Shown: piece after piece, positions 32,828 through 44,395 of the stretch
Position numbering within the stretch: position 1 is the first letter of the stretch
Layout: every line of letters begins with the position of its first letter
From: Boesenbergia rotunda
Taxonomy: Eukaryota > Streptophyta > Magnoliopsida > Zingiberales > Zingiberaceae
Direction of reading: 5' to 3'
Length of the DNA: 64,000 bases
Assembly: GCA_024364735.1 (NCBI GenBank)
Contig: JAGFNQ010005198.1
Coordinates: 297,320 to 361,319, forward strand
Translations under genes and position numbers: made by a program
The notes under the pieces: generated by a model
Databases searched by the model: none
Told to the model about the DNA's origin: nothing
What the model saw: only the letters and a program-made list of their open reading frames with translations

Positions 32828-34580
32828 TTAGTAACCAAGAGCAAATGACTTTGGTTATAAATTTCTACAAGCCCAATGAAAGTAGAAGAATATTTTTTGA
32901 GATTTTTGAAAGTGGATGATATAACAAGACAAGGGTTATTTGAAGAATTTCAAAATATGGTGAAAATTTTGATCTTGATATTGATAATGTGAGAGGGTAG
33001 AGATATGATGATGAGACAAATATAAAAGGGAGATACGAAGATGTATAAACAAAATTATTGGATATAAATCCTAGTGCATTATACACTCCATGTAATTGTC
33101 ATTGTTCGAATTTAACACTTTGTAATATTACAAATTCTTATGGAAAAACGAAAGACTTTTTTATAGTAGTATAATGAATTTATATAATAATTTATCTTTT
33201 CTACAAAGAGGTGGGGGGTTTGGATAGATCATGTGATGATAAAAGGTTTAACTCTCAAGTCATTGTAAATCACTCGATGGGAAAGCCATATTGAAAAGTA
33301 TGAAAGCAGTGGTACTTCAAGCTCAACAAATCATAGAAGTTTTACTTTAAGTTGTAGAAGAAAAAGACACTTGTTAGAGGTTGCAAGGGTGCAAACTTAG
33401 TCTCACATTGAGAAACACATGGGAAGATTATTGATTTATAAGGAATATGGTATCTCCATTGGCATGAGACCTTTTGGGGAGAGCCCAAGAGCAAAACCAT
33501 GAGGGCTTAGGCCCAAAGTGGACAATATCATGTCATTGTGGAGGTATCCTAATTCTTTTTGGTCCTAACAAATTGGTATCAGAGCCAGGTTGCTCATTCA
33601 GATCTAACCATGTGCGTTAAGCCTTAAATAAAGGATATGTGGGCTCCCGTGTCTTGATCAAAGAGGACCAGTTCTAGCTGCGGCTAGATGGTGAAGTCCT
33701 AGTAGGTCAGGTGGACCGAGGGGCAGAAAGTCCTAGTGGATCAGACATCAAGAACGGAAAAGGTTTCCGTTTGTGGTGGGGGCATGTGGTCCTTTGTTTG
33801 ATGGGGGGATTGTTAGAGATTGTAAGGGTGCAAACTTAGTCCCACATTGAGAAACAAATGGGGAGATCATTGGTTTATAAGGAATATGATATCTCCATTG
33901 GTATGAGGACTTTTGGGGAGAGACCAAGAGCAAAACCATGAAAGCTTATGCCCAAAGTGGACAATATCATGCCATTGTGGAGGTATCCTAATTCCTTTTG
34001 GTCCTAACAACATTGACTTTTAAATAAGAAGTGAAACTAAGATTTTAATAATATTTGAATTTGAAAATTTTGAGTTTTTAGTGTGCATAGTTATTTGGTA
34101 TGACATATTTGGTAAAGTTAACATTGTTAGTAAAAGTTTACAATATGAAAACATATTCATTGGTGTTGCTATGACCAAGGTTATGAGACTAATTGCTTCC
34201 TTTGAAAAATATAGAGACATTGATTTTGAACAAGCCATCGATACAGTTAAAGAATTTGCTTTAACAATGAAAATTGATTATGTTTTTTCTTAAAAGAGAC
34301 AAATATATAGAAAAAGAGATGTTGATGAGGTTGAGTCTTCCAAAGCATGTCAAGAATCTATTGAGGAATCTTTTAGAGTTTATTATTTCTTTAACTTAGT
34401 AGATCAAATAATTGGATCATTGAAGAAAATGTTTGAGCAATATGATGAATATGAAAATATTTTTGGATTCCTTTTGATAGTTGAAAAGTTAAATTCATTA
34501 ATTGATTAGGACTTGAATGCTCGTTGCAAGATTCTTGAAATGAAACTACAAAGAAAAGAGCATATAAGATAAGATGTTCT
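32828..34580 (+). pseudogene. hAT-type transposase pseudogene, copy B, split by TRIM
   Basis: It has the same remnants as copy A (VEEYFLRFLKVDD, YTPC-CHC, ENIFIGVAMTKVMRLIASFEKY, ESFRVYYFFNLVDQ) and largely the same stops, so the gene was dead before duplication. The TRIM element lies between the DUF4371 region and the C-terminal region. Confidence 0.85.
33372..34009 (+). mobile_element. TRIM (terminal-repeat retrotransposon in miniature), 638 bp
   Basis: Two 199-bp direct terminal repeats (33372-33570 and 33811-34009) start TGTTAGAG and end GTCCTAACA. The primer-binding site TGGTATCAGAGC lies at 33574-33585 and the polypurine tract GATGGGGGGAT at 33800-33810. The flanks ACACT (33367-33371) and ACATT (34010-34014) are the target copies. 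It has no coding capacity and must move using enzymes of a full-size element. Copy A keeps the empty site near 22060. Confidence 0.95.
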
Positions 34581-34599
34581 AGATGTAGGAGCGATGCAC

Positions 34600-35823
34600 A
34601 TGAGAGAGTAAGGGAGGGGCGACTCATGTGAATTTTAAAACTTTTGATTTTTTATAAAATCAATGCGTATCGAAAAATTAACTTAAGTAAAAAAAACATG
34701 ATAAAAACGAACATAGACATTTTTATTTGGTTCAGAGCCTTTGACGACTCTTACTTCAAGACTCAGGTCTCTTAGACTTTTTCGATGAATAATCCACTAA
34801 ATTTCTCTACCAGTAAACTCCCGGTAGAGTAGTAGAATACAAAGAAATAGGAATAGTATAACAACCTACACTTTCTTTAGCAGATATACAAAATGAGCAC
34901 AAAACAACTAAATTCATTACCAACACAAGTGTAGATGTCCAAATGCGCTCGTATGTTGGTGTCGATCTTCCGACAACGGTCGGGCGTAGTAGAGCAATAG
35001 TACGACCACAAAGTGAAGACAGAGTCACAAAATGATCACAAGAGGTCGTAGAGTAGTTGTCGTAGTTGTTTTTCAGTTGCAATGTCAAATATTGCTTTGA
35101 TAGGATGTTGAGGGCACCCTAGTTCTCAACTAGGGCGCCTCAATTCAAAGTTCAACCAAATATGAACTCTGCGTAGCTTATCAGTTTGAGGGTGCCTCCA
35201 TCCTCACTTGAGGTGACTTGAGTCCGAACTGATGCGCCTCAAGTCCCACCTGAGATACCTTGAATAGTTGAATTCTATCTTCGATGTTTATATGTGTGGA
35301 GGTGCCCTCAGCTTTCCAGGGAGCGTCAAGTCCAAATTGAGACGCCTGATGTCCCACGCCCACCCGAGGTCCCTCGATCATTGTTCATCCAAGACTTGAT
35401 TTTTCATTTTAACCCCGCAAAATTCATTAGTCCACAAAACAAAGTATATCATGTAAAATAGAGTTAGCACATTAAAATAAAATGATTATTAAAATCCTGT
35501 CTTTCTAAGACCAGGATCTAGTTATAGTCTCAACTTAGACTCCAAAATGGTTATAAGTTGGACCAGCACCTAAGTCCCACCGGGACTCGTCTTTTTTGGA
35601 TCTCTCTGCTTGAGTGACTTATGTTACTTATCATTTACAGACTTACTCAACTTCTTAACACACTAGGTGTTCTTGTCAGATGCCCTTTCTGAACTTCAGT
35701 CAATTGTCATGTTCCGCGGACCCAATCGGACTTCTAGCTACGTATCAATCTACCTGGGCTTCAGTTAGTTGTCAAGTCCCGAGGACCTAACTAGACTTTC
35801 TATGTGTTATATTTTAAGTCTTT
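34600..35823. other. LTR-like remnant in copy B
   Basis: It corresponds to 22641-23870 of copy A with scattered differences. No gene is seen. Confidence 0.45.
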
Positions 35824-36115
35824 CAATCTAGTACACTAGCTAGGTGAATAGGTTAGACAAAGACAACGTTTAACTTTAAGCATTTGTCATTCATCAACAC
35901 TTGAATTTGATTATTAGTACAAATTGTACTAACACTAGATTCGGATAGAGATGACTTATAACAAGAATTCAATCTAGTACACTAGGTGAATAGGTTAGAC
36001 AAAGACAACGTTTAACTTTAACCATTTGTCATTCATCAGCACTTGAATTTGATTATTAGTACAAATTGTACTAACACTAGATTTGGATAGAGATGACTTA
36101 TAAGTTATAACAAGA
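35824..36115 (+). repeat. 146-bp tandem duplication private to copy B
   Basis: CAATCTAGTACACTAG...ACAAGAATT occurs twice in a row (from 35824 and from 35970), while copy A has it once (from about 23868). The first unit has an additional CTAG. Confidence 0.92.
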
Positions 36116-36669
36116 ATTGAAAATTATATAACATGTTCAACAAAGGAAACAAAATCAAAAGGTGAAATATTAATTTCTTTGCATAAAATAAATTATTTTC
36201 TGAATTCATTAATTACATATAAAATATTATTAATTATTTCGATAACTGTGCAGCCACAGACAGAAGGTTTTCTAAGTTGTAGTTATTGGAATGTTGTTTG
36301 AGATTAATCATGACTGATTAAATGCATTAGCTATTATTTAGATGGAGAGTGAGTTTTTTGAAAATCTTAATTACGAAAGATTAATGGATGACTTTGCATA
36401 ATGTAAGAAGATTAAATTTTTATAGTTAATTGTTGGATGACTTTGCATATAAACATGTAAGAAGATTAAATTTTTATAGTTAATGGTAATAGTTCTTTTT
36501 AATTTTTTTATGCAATGATATTGATTATTTGTAATATATAATATTTTTATTATTATTATAAGTTTTAATTTATGTGTTCGGCTAATAAAATTATTTTAAT
36601 AAAATTGGTTTTATTATTTTTTATATAAATAAAAAGAGCTCATTTTTTTTTGTGGTATCTTCTATGTTG
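36116..36669. other. AT-rich spacer in copy B
   Basis: It corresponds to 24005-24570. No gene is seen. Confidence 0.5.
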
Positions 36670-36900
36670 GACCTGATAGTAAATGAATTTAGGAGGATCG
36701 GTTTAGTTCTACGAAAATTTTTCATCGGTCATCAAGGTAAGTCGGGAAGTGCTCGTGGTAGGCAGTCTAGAAGCCCAACGTCCTAGGATTCACGCTCCAT
36801 TTGAGGAAAAAATTTCTATAAAATATACCGTAGTTAGAGATTAAAACGTAGATACCTGAGAATTGAGATAGTGATTAGTCATCCTACCATGACCCGAGGC
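36670..36900 (-). mobile_element. SINE in copy B
   Basis: It is the counterpart of 24580-24803, with small indels near the head (GGGTCATGGTAGG). Confidence 0.82.
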
Positions 36901-37254
36901 TATTATGGTATCTTCTAGCAACTATTGATGGAATACACCATCAAAAATATGAATTTTATGATGAAATTAGTTATTTCATCAACTTTTCGATGTCTAATTA
37001 ACGATTGAAATAAATTATTCCGTTGTTAAATTTTTTAATTTTATTTTAAATTTTTTACTATATTATTGGTGACCGAATTTTAAAATCGTTCCATATTTTG
37101 CTTCTGATATTTTATAATGCTAAGTGAATAATGACCGATTAAATATTGGATTGATAATGTTACTGATGTTTGATTAATAATAAAGAAGTTTAGATGGACA
37201 CTCTTTCATTTGGATTTAATAAGGAGAATTCTATTAGGAAAAAAAACTAAGTTA

Positions 37255-37470
37255 ATAGGTTAACCTGGTGACGGATTCATATCTATAAAAATTTTTTATC
37301 GGCTGTTAAGATAAATTAAGATGTGTTCATGATGAGCGATCTAAAAGTCCAACATTCCAAGATTCGTATCTCATTTGAAATTTTTTTTATAAAATATATC
37401 ATAGTTGAAGATAAAACCGTGAATATCTAGAATGACGACTAATCGCCCCGCTGTAACGTTATAAGCTCAG
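37255..37470 (-). mobile_element. Diverged SINE in copy B
   Basis: It is the counterpart of 25120-25327. Copy B has extra sequence just before it (AAGGAGAATTCTATTAGG near 37220). Confidence 0.72.
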
Positions 37471-37704
37471 GGCAAAAGAATTTTATTAGAGTAAATATAT
37501 TTGGGGTATAATGAAGAATTTATATCTTTTTAAGATAGGTTATCTCAAAGTCTATGAATAACTGTTTTTTAATTTATCAAATTATAAAATTATATTTGGC
37601 AAAAGAATTAGAACGAACTAAAATATATATGGGAATAAAAAAATACAATAGAATTATGACAAGTTCCATTATTGTTTAAGAGCTATGTTAGAAAGCGTGT
37701 AATT

Positions 37705-37885
37705 ATAACGTGAAATTTAACGTGAATGATATGATATTTTTTATGTACATGTTCGATTGCTGTCTGGACACCGACGGTGGCTTCCGGTCGCCGCCTCGAA
37801 CAAAACTATAACCTGGGGGCATGATGAACCCATCAAAGATCGTTATAATTGGAGTATCATGTTATTCACGTTGAATTTCATATTA
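37705..37885. mobile_element. Foldback MITE, copy 6 (in segmental copy B)
   Basis: It is the counterpart of 25561-25740 with substitutions. It keeps CGAACAAAACTATAACCTGGGGG. Confidence 0.8.
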
Positions 37886-38245
37886 AAAATTTACGTAGTC
37901 TATTTTGATTGTTTAATTCATTGATAGACTTACTTATTTCATCATAGATAGTTTATCCATTTTACATGACTATCTCAATTTGTTGGAATCCTTATACTTA
38001 TCATCTCATTTGATATGTCTAATTCATTTAACATAGTATTCATTAGGTAGATTTTATCAATTCATTCGAAATTTTTGTATTAATAAATAATAATGCGCCG
38101 TTAGAAATTTAAAATGAATAATATTATTTTTCTTTACAGATGGTGAACACAATGAATTTTCGAACAATATAAACACATTTATTCTTATGAAATTCCCATC
38201 ACACGAATTGTACAAGTTATTGAAGAATCACCCAGTCCCGTTCAG

Positions 38246-38962
38246 CTAGGCAGCGCGACTGGTTCCGGCAGTGGATCCCTCAGTCTGGTCCACTGGCCCA
38301 CCGAGCGAAGCTTTGGCAACCGCGGTCGCCTTCCCTTTCTTCAACCTCTCGCGGACTACGACGTCCTCGTCGACGACGAGAGCAGTAAGCTGCTGCCCAT
38401 GCGGCCCCGGAACCACCGTCTCGTGTACTTGCACATGATCCTCCACCTCCACCAACTCTTCTTTCGCCGCCATCTTCTGCTTCCTCTTCTTCCTCAGGAA
38501 ACACAGTATGGCGGCCGCAAGGAACGCGAGGAAGAACAGGCCGCCGAGGGAGACGACCACCACGATGACGACGCTGTTGTTTGGGTTCGGCAGAGGCGGA
38601 GCCAGTGGTGCCACTGGGGCTGGCGGCGGGCGGACAGGCGTGGGTGGCGGTGGTGACTGCCTCGAGGGCGGGGGTGGTGGGGGTACAGCTGCAGGTGACG
38701 GCGGCGGCGGGGTCACAATTGGAGGGGGAGGCGGGGGACTTTGGCGCGGTGGCGGAGGTGGTGGGGTCACAATTGGCGAGGGAGGAGGGGGAGTCCGACG
38801 TGGTGGCAGAGGTGGTGGGATCACAATCGGTGGGGGACTCCTGCGAGGTGGCGGAGGTGGTGGGGTTACAGTTGGAGGTGGAGGGTGGCTACTGCTGGCA
38901 GGAGGAGGCGGAGCACAAAATGGATTAAAAGGAAGGCATGGTGGGATGGGCCGGAAGGCCAT
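38246..38962 (-). CDS. TED7-like proline-rich membrane protein, copy B (238 aa)
   Basis: This is the paralogue of 26141-26875 with the same start (MAFRPIPPCLPFNPFC), proline-rich domain, single transmembrane helix and KKRKQK border. The cytosolic tail (VEVEDHVQVHETVVPGPHGQQ) is kept. Six residues are lost after RQSPPPP (copy A has the longer PPKLPPIPI stretch). Other changes are conservative, and the end is SRAA rather than SRAVG. The frame is open throughout, so the protein is probably made if transcribed. Its TATA motif is altered relative to copy A. As for copy A, the TED6/7 family assignment rests on architecture and tail motif, not on a search. Confidence 0.83.
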   Translation of the reverse strand: MAFRPIPPCLPFNPFCAPPPPASSSHPPPPTVTPPPPPPRRSPPPIVIPPPLPPRRTPPPPSPIVTPPPPPPRQSPPPPPPIVTPPPPSPAAVPPPPPPSRQSPPPPTPVRPPPAPVAPLAPPLPNPNNSVVIVVVVSLGGLFFLAFLAAAILCFLRKKRKQKMAAKEELVEVEDHVQVHETVVPGPHGQQLTALVVDEDVVVRERLKKGKATAVAKASLGGPVDQTEGSTAGTSRAA

Positions 38963-39061
38963 CGATAAGTTTGAAATTAAGGAATTGAAGGCTTGTAATT
39001 TGTGGTGTGGAATGAAGGAGCTAGGGATCGATGAGGAGGGAGGCGGCCAGGCTTGAGTGAG

Positions 39062-39069
39062 TATTTGTA
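39062..39069 (-). promoter_or_regulatory. Altered TATA motif of TED7-like copy B
   Basis: The minus strand reads TACAAATA where copy A has TATAAATA, while the flanking bases (CTCACTCAAG) are conserved. Confidence 0.5.
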
Positions 39070-39574
39070 GCACTAGTAGTTGTTCGATAGAGCTTGTTGG
39101 CGTTGGATGAAGTTATGATGCAGCTCATGATAACTTGGCTCCCATGCCAAGGCTTAATTTCTTTGTATTCGAACTTGCTTCCAATCAATGTGTTGCTTAT
39201 GAATTATGTTGCTTTTGATGTGACTAATTTGTGTATGATACCTATGATAGGTTTGTTTATATTTGATCATTGGTCTCACCATAATACGATCGAACGAACC
39301 ATATGAAATGGTACTGGAGAGAGACGCTGTGCGATCTTAATCAATGTGTGACTTATGAATCATGTTGCTTTTGATAGGATTAATAATTTGTGATAGATTT
39401 GTCTATATGCGAACATTGAAGAGCATAATACAAACTATAAGAAATAGGACTGGGACTCTGTTCAATCTTAGTTGCTATCGTAGGATGCAGGTCTCCAATA
39501 TTGGATATGGAGACTCTATTCCAACCCTCATTGTCTAGGAAATTTGTACGATCGCTTACTATCTAAACGATTAA
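39070..39574. other. Upstream region of TED7-like copy B
   Basis: It corresponds to 26982-27499 with small indels. No further gene is seen. Confidence 0.5.
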
Positions 39575-39800
39575 CGAGGTTTTTTTAAATCTTGAATGAT
39601 CGATTCGGTCCTATAAAAATTTTTCATTGACCGCTAAGATAAATCGGAAAGTACTCACGAAGGGCAATTTAAAAGTTCAGCGTCCCAGGGTTCACGTCCC
39701 ATTTGGAGAAAAAATTCCTGCAAAATACGCAGTATCTGGAATCGAACTGCGGATGTCTGGGATGACAACTAGTCGTCCTTCCACTACACCATAGCCCCGG
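39575..39800 (-). mobile_element. SINE upstream of TED7-like copy B
   Basis: It is the counterpart of 27500-27725, with a clear head GGGGCTATGGTGTAGTGG on the minus strand. Confidence 0.85.
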
Positions 39801-39814
39801 GGAAAAAAATGATT

Positions 39815-39921
39815 AACGAGGTTTTTCCAATCTCGGACGATTGGTTCAGTCCCACGGAAGTTTTCCACTGGCCACTAGGGTAAATCGGAAAGTACTCGGG
39901 GCGGACGATCCAGAAGCCCAA
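39815..39921 (-). mobile_element. SINE truncated by the gypsy LTR
   Basis: It is the counterpart of the left part of 27745-27966, broken off at CCAGAAGCCCA where the gypsy LTR begins. The rest of the SINE is not found at 49437, so the right side of the gypsy insertion is lost or rearranged. Confidence 0.85.
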
Positions 39922-39922
39922 C

Positions 39923-40667
39923 TGATAGGGTTGAATAGCCCGTGGCAGACACGTGGGATGAAGAAACTTTGTGGCAGAATGCAATGAGTCTTAGCGACTT
40001 CTTTTTCAGAGCATTCGAGACATTCTCGGGAGAAGGAGCCTCTAGGACCCCCCCTCGAGAGGCAATCTTGGGAAGTCAACCAGAAGATCCCTCCCGGGAT
40101 CACCTCGAGAGGCGGGGTCCTGAAACCACCTCGGGAGCTATAACGCCCGCGATCACCCGGGCCAAAAGACCCCGAGACCACCTCGAGGAAGCGGAGCCCT
40201 AGCCACCTTCGACAGCAAATAACGACTCTTCCCCTCCTTCGCGGATCTATGGATAAGTGTCCTCGCTGGCACGGAATCACCACGACCCTTAAATGTCGCA
40301 ATGGGTCGAAATGTAATGACGATTTAGACCGTTTCAAAGGCTATCCAGTAACCGCCGAAAGAGGAGGAGGACGTGACATAAATCGGGGGACGTGGCAAGA
40401 CAACGGAGGCCAGTATAAAAGGTACCCCAACCCCGCTGGTAAGGGGGGTTACACACTTTGTATGACTCATACTTTCTTTCTTGTCTTACACCTTTTTCTA
40501 TCGAGTTATTGACTTGAGCGTCGGAGTGGGCTCCGCCGAACAACCTCCGGCGTATTTCCCTAACGCTCGTGTTGATCTCGCAGGGCGCAGAGTTCCTTCC
40601 CTCCTGCTAGCTTCCTCGTGGGCAGAACCTCGGTGCCTGACCATCGTTGTCAACTCCTTTCGGAACA
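39923..40667 (+). repeat. 5' LTR of gypsy element (745 bp)
   Basis: It begins TGATAGGGTTGAATAGC and ends CTTTCGGAACA, with TTTGGCGTCGTCTGTGGG, the usual sequence beside plant gypsy LTRs, from 40670. Multiple CACCTCGAG / CTCGGGA words and a TATA box are inside. Confidence 0.82.
40414..40421 (+). promoter_or_regulatory. TATA box of gypsy LTR
   Basis: TATAAAAG lies in the LTR about 250 bases before its end, in a usual place for the LTR promoter. Confidence 0.6.
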
Positions 40668-40716
40668 AATTTGGCGTCGTCTGTGGGAAACCAACAAAGC
40701 ACCTGAAAGAGCACCG

Positions 40717-41862
40717 ATGGCAGAACCAGAGGGACAACCCATTGTCCTTACAAGGGAGGAACTCGATCGCTTGGTGGCCAACGCCATCAAAGAAGCGCTT
40801 GAGCAACACCAAATCATACAGGTTGCCTCACAACAAGGGGCTCCTGCACGGGTGGAGATTCCCAGAGTCTCCGCCTCGCACATGCGGAGATCCGTCACCC
40901 TGGTGGGACGACGGGATGAAGCAGCTCCAGGCCTCCAAAGAGAGTCTCCTGGAGATATGGAGAAGACCCACTTGGTGGCCTCCAGCGCGCGGAAGCATGA
41001 AGAGGGACAAGGGAAGAGGGAGGAACCTAAGGCCTCCCATAAGGTTCTCTCTACTCCTTTCTCATCTGAGATTATTGAAGACCCCATGCCGAAGCAATTT
41101 TGCCGGCCGGGGATCCCCGATTATGATGGGAAGATGGATCTAGAGCACCACATCTGCAAGTTCGAGAACGCTGCACTCCTGCACTAGTATACTGATGGTG
41201 TAAAGTGCCGGGTGTTTCTAAACACCCTCTCCGGAGCAGCCCAGCGGTGGTTCTATAGGTTGTTGTAAGGTCCTATCAACTCCTTCGTGGAGTTCAGAAC
41301 CGCCTTCCTCCATCATTTCGCCAGTAGTCATCGCTACCAGAAGACGATGCTCAACCTGTTCGCCCTCAAGCAAAAGCCTAAGGAGCCGCTCAAGGAGTAC
41401 ATCCAGCGGTTCAACAGGGTAGCGCAAGACGTGCCCAGTGCCACGTCAGAAATCCTGGTCAGTGCCTGTACTCAAGGGCTCGCGGAAGGGGATTTCTTTC
41501 GATCCTTGGTGAAGAAGCCCACCGTCAGTTTCGACGACTTGTTAGGACGTTTCGTCAAGCATGTTAACGTGGAGGATGTACAATACGCCCAGCGCAAGGA
41601 ACCAGCCGGAGTCCTCCCTCCAGCGGTTCCCCGGTCAGACAGAAGAGAGCCCCCAACCCCAACTCGAGGGAAAGACCTTTACCTCGGGAAGGACAAGTGG
41701 GTGGGTAGGCGCCGGCTGGTTGAGACGGTAGATACCGAGCAGCCGGAGCCGTCACCAAAGTACTGTGGTTATCATGGTAGCTCAACACACTCCGCCGAGG
41801 AGTGTCACGCTTTGAAGAAGAAGTTCAGCGATGAGGCATACACTAAACCCCAAAAAAAGTGA
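40717..41862 (+). pseudogene. Gypsy gag with two stops
   Basis: From ATG 40717 (MAEPEGQPIVLTREELDRLV) the frame runs to TAG at 41185-41187 and continues as YTDGVKCRVFLNTLSGAAQRWFYRL, then a TAA at 41266-41268, then SFVEFRTAFLHHFAS and LKEYIQRFNRVAQDV, the Retrotrans_gag core. The zinc-knuckle-like end YCGYHGSSTHSAEECHALK (CX2-HX-H-C form) precedes the stop at 41862. The two stops show it is inactive. Confidence 0.88.
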
Positions 41863-42148
41863 AATAAATTGGGTTACCGCCGAAGGTCTCCCCGGCGAAG
41901 CTTCTCCCCTCGGCGGCAATAGGCGGGAGAGAACGAGGCCCGACGTCGATCTCGATCACGATCGTGAGGAAGAAGTTGGGGACCCACGCCATGAAGATCC
42001 CTCTCTCTATAAAGAGATCAGCAAAAGGGCAAGGCCCCTATGCCTGGCTCCTCCTCAGGTGATGTGGGAGTCATCTCCAAAGGACCTACTGGAGGGGATT
42101 CCCACCGGGCAAGGAAGTCTCATACCTGGCGATTGAAAAACTACTCCA

Positions 42149-42694
42149 TTGGGACAAGCCGAAGTCAGGAGCCCGACCCTACAATATCTTTTGGGCCAGC
42201 CGACCTGGAAGAAGTGGAAGCTCCATGAAGACGCCTTAGTGATCGTAGCTCGTATTGCCAACTACAAGGTTAAGCGCATCTTCGTGGACACAGGGAGTTT
42301 CGTGAACATCCTGTACAAGGCGGCTTTGGACCAGATGCACATCGACGAGGATGAACTGCTCCCAGTCTCGACCCCACTGTTCGGTTTCATGGGGTATCAT
42401 GTACAACCGGTAGGACAAATCACCCTATCCCTTTCGTTGGGCAGCGACAGGCTTGAGAGGACCCGGAGGACTTCCTTCTTGATCGTGGACGCTTCCTCCT
42501 CTTACAATGTCATCCAGGGTCGCCCGACGCTCAACATTTTCCAGGCGGTGGTCTCTGTCTACCACCAAAAGATAAAATTCCCTGTAGGTGATCGAGTGGT
42601 TGAAGTCAGGGGAGACCAGCTGGAGTCTCGGCGGTGCTATAACGGGCAAGTCCGAACAGAGTCCCGAAAAAACCCAAGGGGCCTTGAAGGCTAG
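42149..42694 (+). pseudogene. Gypsy aspartic protease region
   Basis: The frame encodes ALVIVARIANYKVKRIFVDTGSFVNILY, with the DTG active-site triad, then SYNVIQGRPTLNIFQAVVS, the usual flap and ILGRP-like motif of retroviral-type proteases of plant gypsy elements. It is cut off after GLEG, and no reverse transcriptase follows. Confidence 0.85.
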
Positions 42695-42892
42695 CTGAAG
42701 GAGGAGGTCATGCACAGAGTGAGAAGGACCAGAGGCTCGGGAGGTCCGGGTCAAGCAACTATCTCTGACCCTTCCGGTCCCGGTAAGATTTGCATTATAT
42801 ATTGTGTGTCCTTCTGTGTAATTTTGCTACCTTGCAGCAAATTCAGGGAATAAAGGAAGATGTCTTCTTCAAACTACCCACGCACTACAGAA

Positions 42893-44395
42893 GAATTAAA
42901 AACCCTAATACCTCGTGGTGCTGCGGATGCCCGGGGTACTTAGGCTTGGTTCGGGCTGCTACGCCCAACCAAGGATATAAACCCTAATACCTCGCGATGC
43001 TGTGGATGCCCAAGGTACTTAGGCTTGGTCTGGGTTGCTATGCCCGACCAAGTACCCAAAACCCAAATACCTCATAGTGCTGTGGATGCCCGGGGTACTT
43101 AGGCTTGGTCTGGGCTGCTACGTCCAACCAAAGATAAAAACCCTAATATCTTGGTGCTGTAGATGCCGGGGGTACTTATGCTTGGTCTGGGAAGTTACAC
43201 CCAACCAAGGATAAAACCCCTAATACCTCGCGGGGCTGCGAATACTTGGGGTACTTAGGCTTGGTCTGGGCTGCTACGTTCAACCAAGGATAAAACCCTT
43301 AATACCTCGCGATGCTGCAGATGCCCGAGGTACTTAGGCTTGGTCTAGGTTGTTATGCCCGACGAAATACCCAAAACCCTAATACCTCGTGGTGCGACAG
43401 ATGCCTGAGGTACTTAGGCTTGGTCTGGGTTGCTACACCCGACCAAGTACCCAAAACCCTAATACCTCGAGGTGTTGCAGATGCCCGAGGTACTTAGGCT
43501 TGGTCTGGGCTGCTACGTCCAACCAAGGATAAAAATCCTAATACCTCGCAATGCTACAGATGCCCGGGTACTTAGGCTTGGTCTGTGCTGTTATGCCCAA
43601 CCAAGGATAAAAACCCTAATACCTCGCGGGGCTGCGGATGCCTGGGGTACTTAGACTTAGTTTGGGTTGCTACGCTCGACCAAGTACCCAAAACCCTAAT
43701 ACCTCATGGTGCTGCAGATGCCCGAGGTACTTAGGCTTGGTCTAGGTTGCTACGGACTCCCAACCAAGGGTAAAAACCCTAATACCTTGTGGTGCTGCAG
43801 ATGCCCGAGGTACTTAGGCTTGGTCTGGGTTGCTACAGACTCCCATCCAATGGTAAAAACTCTAATGCCTTGCGGTGCTACGGACGCCCAGGGTACTTAG
43901 GCTTAGTCTGGGTTGCTACACCCGACCAAGTACCCAAAACCCTAATACCTCGCGATGCTGCAGATGCCCGAGGTACTTAGGATTGGTCTGGGTTGCTACG
44001 GACTCCCAACCAAGGGTAATAACCCTAATGTCTTGCGGTGCTATGGATGCCCGGGATACTTAGGCTTGGTCTGGGTTGCTACACCCGACCAAGTACCGAA
44101 AACCCTAATACCTCACGGTGCTGCAGATGCCTGAGGTATTTAGGCTTGGTCTGGGTTGCTACAGACTCCCAACCAAGGGTAAAAACCCTAATGCCTTGCG
44201 ATGCTACAGACGCCCGGGGTATTTAGGCTTGGTTTGGGTTGTTACACCCGACCAAGTACCCAAAACCCTAATACCTCGCCGTGCTGCAGATGCCCAAGGT
44301 ACTTAGGCTTGATCTGGGTGGCTACATACTCCCTGCCAAGTACGAAAACCAAGAGGCCTCGCGACATCTCAAGTGCCCGGGACACTTAGGTGCGG
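42893..44395 (+). repeat. 80-bp minisatellite, about 18 units
   Basis: Each unit contains CTAATACCTCG-GGTGCTG, GATGCCCGAGGTACTTAGG and CTTGGTCTGGGTTGCTAC, followed by a variable linker. From about 43660 on, two linker types (ACCCGACCAAGTACCC and GGACTCCCAACCAAGGG) largely alternate, so the later array is close to a dimeric higher-order repeat of about 163 bp. Because 80 is not a multiple of 3, many short frames open by chance in each unit. These are not genes. Confidence 0.92.

Larger units (their letters stand above)
32828..39921. repeat. Segmental duplication, copy B
   Basis: This is homologous to 21501-27842 in the same orientation. It begins inside the hAT pseudogene and ends inside a SINE, where the gypsy LTR starts at 39923. 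Extra DNA relative to copy A is the TRIM (33372-34009) and one 146-bp unit near 35970. Confidence 0.95.

Noticed and set aside
40481..41143. 220-codon plus-strand frame over the gypsy gag
   Set aside because: It overlaps gag in another frame and begins in the LTR. Gag has the recognisable domain.
43312..44389. Series of ~60-codon frames with similar proteins (MLQMPEVLRLGLGCY)
   Set aside because: They are phase effects of the 80-bp minisatellite, with no start context or continuity.
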